Source of the DNA: Entrophospora sp. SA101
Taxonomy: Eukaryota; Glomeromycota; Glomeromycetes; Entrophosporales; Entrophosporaceae
Length of the DNA stretch: 10,806 nt
Direction: 5' to 3'
Assembly (NCBI GenBank): GCA_958430865.1
Contig: CAUDNR010004428.1
Location: forward strand, 1-10,806
The notes under the pieces were generated by a model that was not told the DNA's origin, searched no databases, and worked only from the letters and a program-made list of their open reading frames with translations. This document shows positions 8,996 to 10,806 of the stretch, in pieces. Made by a program: the position numbers and the translations under genes. How positions within the stretch are numbered: the stretch's first letter is position 1; every line of letters begins with the position of its first letter.

Positions 8996-10196
8996 TCATT
9001 TATTTTTATTTTGACACTCTTCTAAAAGTTTCTGTGCCATTGATTTTTTATGAGGAGCAGCAAAATGACTTATCCATCCTTCAATTGTTCTGATTGTTGG
9101 CAACTCTTCAGAAGCAAGTTCACCAGATTCTACTTGCTCTTCCAATTCTTGCAACATATCTTTTGCAGAAAATCAATGACTTCTATCCATATTTCCAGAA
9201 AGAAAATATATTTGTAAATATTCTTTGACTTTGTCACCAATTTGTTTTTTACTTCCCTTTTTACCATACACTTGGTTTTCTTTCAATACCCATCCTATCA
9301 CAAAATAATCAACTCTACAGGAAAACCAATAAAGCTTATTGTTAGTGAGTTTTGAAGGTGAGGTTGAAAAATTATTCCTATTTTTTAAAAATGCTTACTG
9401 GATCACATCTATACATGCAGCCCAAATTGGTTTGGTGATTTTGATGGTCAAAATTATTCCAATTTTGATGGTAGAAAGTAGAAATTAATTATGGCATTCA
9501 CTATTAAAAACATAAGTGTAAAACCCCTTTACTACATGTGTAACCCCCTTTATGACAGTGTCAAAATACTTTGGGCTGTATGTATAATCACATCATCATT
9601 TTTTTCTACAACATCATTACGATCTAATATTTTTTTACGTTTTTTTTATACTCTTCTCCTTGCTGAAATCATTTATGGGCTCATTCTCTTGCGGAATTGA
9701 TAATTTTGCCTCTACAAATAAAGGTATAATAATTATTGACATACTACAAACACATATTCTACCCAATATGTAAATTTCATACCTATAACTTTTTTTTTGT
9801 TTCATTATCAATTGCTTCCTGCAAAAGAGCTATTAATTCAACACAACTATCATCATTATCAACTTCTATACTGTATTTTGTCATTTCTTCTTTAATTTTA
9901 TTAATAGACCACTGACTAAGATTTGAAGCTGTGATCATTTATATGTTGTTAGCAAAAATATCAATTATCTGTTCTTATATTCAGATTACTACTTACTATT
10001 ACTGCTTGGCATTAGAATTATCCATTTAGAACTTGGGATGGTGTGATCAGATAATGTTGGAATAGGTTTTTCTTGTATTTTATTATCCATTGTTTTTTTT
10101 AATAATGGCTGGTGAAAAGTTTTTCCATTTTCCAAAATTTGGTAAAGAATGAGCACAAAGATATCCTGCATATTCACCTTCAACTGGCCACCAAAA
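8996..10196 (-). pseudogene. Degraded multi-exon gene with SAP-like and C-terminal helical segments
   Basis: Five minus-strand exon-like blocks read as one protein. Block 1 (10196-9997) contains WWPVEGEYAGYLCAHS and, after a frame slip in an A-run, SDHTIPSSKWIILMPSSN. Block 2 (9928-9783) has LSQWSINKIKEEM…CVELIALLQEAI, resembling an SAP helix-turn-helix. Block 3 (9711 to about 9550) has LSIPQENEPINDFSKEKS and KKILDRNDVVEKNDD. Block 4 (about 9489-9399) has KPIWAACIDVI. Block 5 (9314-8996) has VDYFVIGWVLKENQVYGKK and ELPTIRTIEGWISHFAAPHK, ending CQNKNK-TGA. Splices 1-2 (GTAAGT/CACAG) and 4-5 (GTAAGC/TGTAG, 84 nt) keep frame. Breaks: homopolymer indels near 10095, 9795 and 9635, a TAA at 9552-9550, no clear link from block 3 to 4, and TGA at 9175-9173. 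I do not recognise the family; it may be a transposon passenger or a multicopy host gene. Some breaks could be unrecognised introns. Confidence 0.6.
9428..9473. repeat. Short direct duplication within block 4
   Basis: The string ATTTTGATGG occurs twice about 24 bp apart (near 9438 and 9462), with TTGGTTTGGTGATTTTGATGG before and AATTCCAATTTTGATGG after sharing further bases. In the minus-strand reading this duplicates TIKI (…STIKIG…, …LTIKIT…), suggesting a 24-bp, in-frame tandem duplication in the degraded gene. Confidence 0.45.
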
Positions 10197-10209
10197 TTAA
10201 AGCTCCGAA

Positions 10210-10358
10210 TGGTTTGGTTTAAACTGAAATTTTTGGTTTGGTTTTGGTTTGGTTTCAGTTTTTAAAAACCAATTCAAAAGTTTTCAGTTTGGTTTCAGTT
10301 TTTAAAAAACCAATTCAAAAATTATTGGTTCAGTTTTGGTTTAGTTTCGGTTTTTAAA
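10210..10358. repeat. GGTTTGGTTTCAG-type repeat block, period about 40 bp
   Basis: A unit of the form TTTGGTTTCAGTTTTTAAAA followed by ACCAATTCAAAA occurs twice with a 40-bp period (GGTTTCAGTT at 10251 and 10291). It is flanked by shorter GGTTTGGTTTT and GGTTTAGTTTCGG variants on both sides. Each unit carries a self-complementary GGTTTTTAAAAACC-like core. Blocks of this kind are common at ends of degenerate MITE/hAT-like repeats, but the family cannot be named. It abuts the first visible block of the degraded gene. Confidence 0.7.
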
Positions 10359-10370
10359 TTATTATTGAAC

Positions 10371-10450
10371 ACAAAAAAAAAAATTTTTTTTTCCAATAAT
10401 AAATAAAATATATATTAATATACAGTATGTAATCAAAAAAAAAAAAAAAT
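10371..10450. repeat. A/T homopolymer runs
   Basis: An 11-13 nt A-run followed directly by a 9-nt T-run (about 10372-10392) forms a self-complementary tract. A 15-nt A-run follows at 10435-10449, running into TAATAATAATT. This A-run adjoins the second direct-repeat copy. Homopolymers like these are common across the window. Confidence 0.7.
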
Positions 10451-10460
10451 AATAATAATT

Positions 10461-10540
10461 AATAATTAATTCGTGTTCCACAGAATAAAGGAAAGAACTT
10501 AATTAGTGCCAATCAGGGCAAAAAATTTTATTTTCATATT
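10461..10540 (+). repeat. Diverged direct repeat, copy 2
   Basis: Same orientation as 8112-8190. Shared blocks include GTGTTCCAC, AAGGAAAG, TTAATTAGTGC and GGGCAAA. The copy begins directly after an A/T microsatellite and ends before AAGGGTAGAGG. It could be an element end or a dispersed repeat fragment. Confidence 0.75.
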
Positions 10541-10806
10541 AAGGGTAGAGGATATTCATATTACAAAATCGAATATGAAAATTGTCCATAAAAAAATCCC
10601 ATGACATGTCTTTTATTATTTCTTTGTAAAATCTATAGAATGTATTGCTAAGAACTATAGTTTTAACTGTATGTAAAAAAACTAAAAGTTAGTATTAAAA
10701 AATAAAGACTTACATTATTAATGAAGCTTAAATTCCTGGCGAATTTCTAATAAAGTTAGCGAATTCCCTAGTTAAAATTTGCAAATGACTGTTAAAGTCA
10801 TGAAGA
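10541..10806. other. Non-coding right edge
   Basis: No gene is seen. An inverted repeat TTCATATT (10555-10562) / AATATGAA (10572-10579) with a 9-nt loop lies just after the direct repeat. The remainder is unremarkable AT-rich sequence. Confidence 0.5.

Noticed and set aside
9491..9700. 69-codon plus-strand hydrophobic open frame, possible membrane peptide
   Set aside because: It is antisense to block 3 of the degraded gene, and the hydrophobicity results from reading the complement of a Lys/Asp-rich coding strand.
10098..10183. ATG start of the minus-strand open frame 9989-10183
   Set aside because: The first part of that frame (MKVNMQDIFV…) is out of frame with the protein-like WWPVEGEYAGYLC reading; only the portion after the A-run near 10095 belongs to the gene.

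Overview
The window is strongly AT-rich eukaryotic DNA. It has short GT-AG introns (79-164 nt), homopolymer runs, trinucleotide repeats and many decayed repeats. Together with the protein families present, this suggests a repeat-rich fungal genome, most likely an arbuscular mycorrhizal (Glomeromycotina, Rhizophagus-like) fungus. That placement is inference.

The one clearly intact gene lies on the minus strand at 1521-3612: a six-exon gene for the NOT2/CNOT2 subunit of the CCR4-NOT deadenylase complex. All five introns keep frame, giving a 497-residue protein. It has a degenerate S/T/N/Q-rich N-terminal half, a 17-glutamine tract, and a highly conserved C-terminal NOT2/3/5 domain. A poly(A) signal lies about 40 nt after the stop, and two inverted CCAAT boxes lie 390-530 nt upstream of the ATG.

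Left of NOT2 are a probable terminal exon fragment of another minus-strand gene running off the edge (1-135), a plus-strand coding relic (784-1056) and non-coding AT-rich DNA with a two-tier hairpin. Right of it is about 1.2 kb with only scraps of coding sequence, including a frameshifted plus-strand C-terminus (5169-5382).

The region 5451-10540 is dominated by mobile and repeated DNA. It holds a decayed copy of a transposase-like, multicopy protein family (DUF7869-like; 5451-7301, minus). It also holds a 450-bp TA-flanked MITE with 27-bp inverted ends (8297-8746), and a degraded multi-exon gene with an SAP-like segment (8996-10196, minus). There is a GGTTTGGTTTCAG-type repeat block (10210-10358), and a pair of diverged direct repeats (8112-8190 and 10461-10540) brackets the MITE and the degraded gene.

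I see no operon, CRISPR array, rRNA or tRNA, and no convincing intact new system. The most unusual signals are the four TGA codons that fall at probable tryptophan positions in the transposase-like relic, its apparent Asp-to-Gly change in the presumed catalytic motif, and the direct repeats around the degraded gene.
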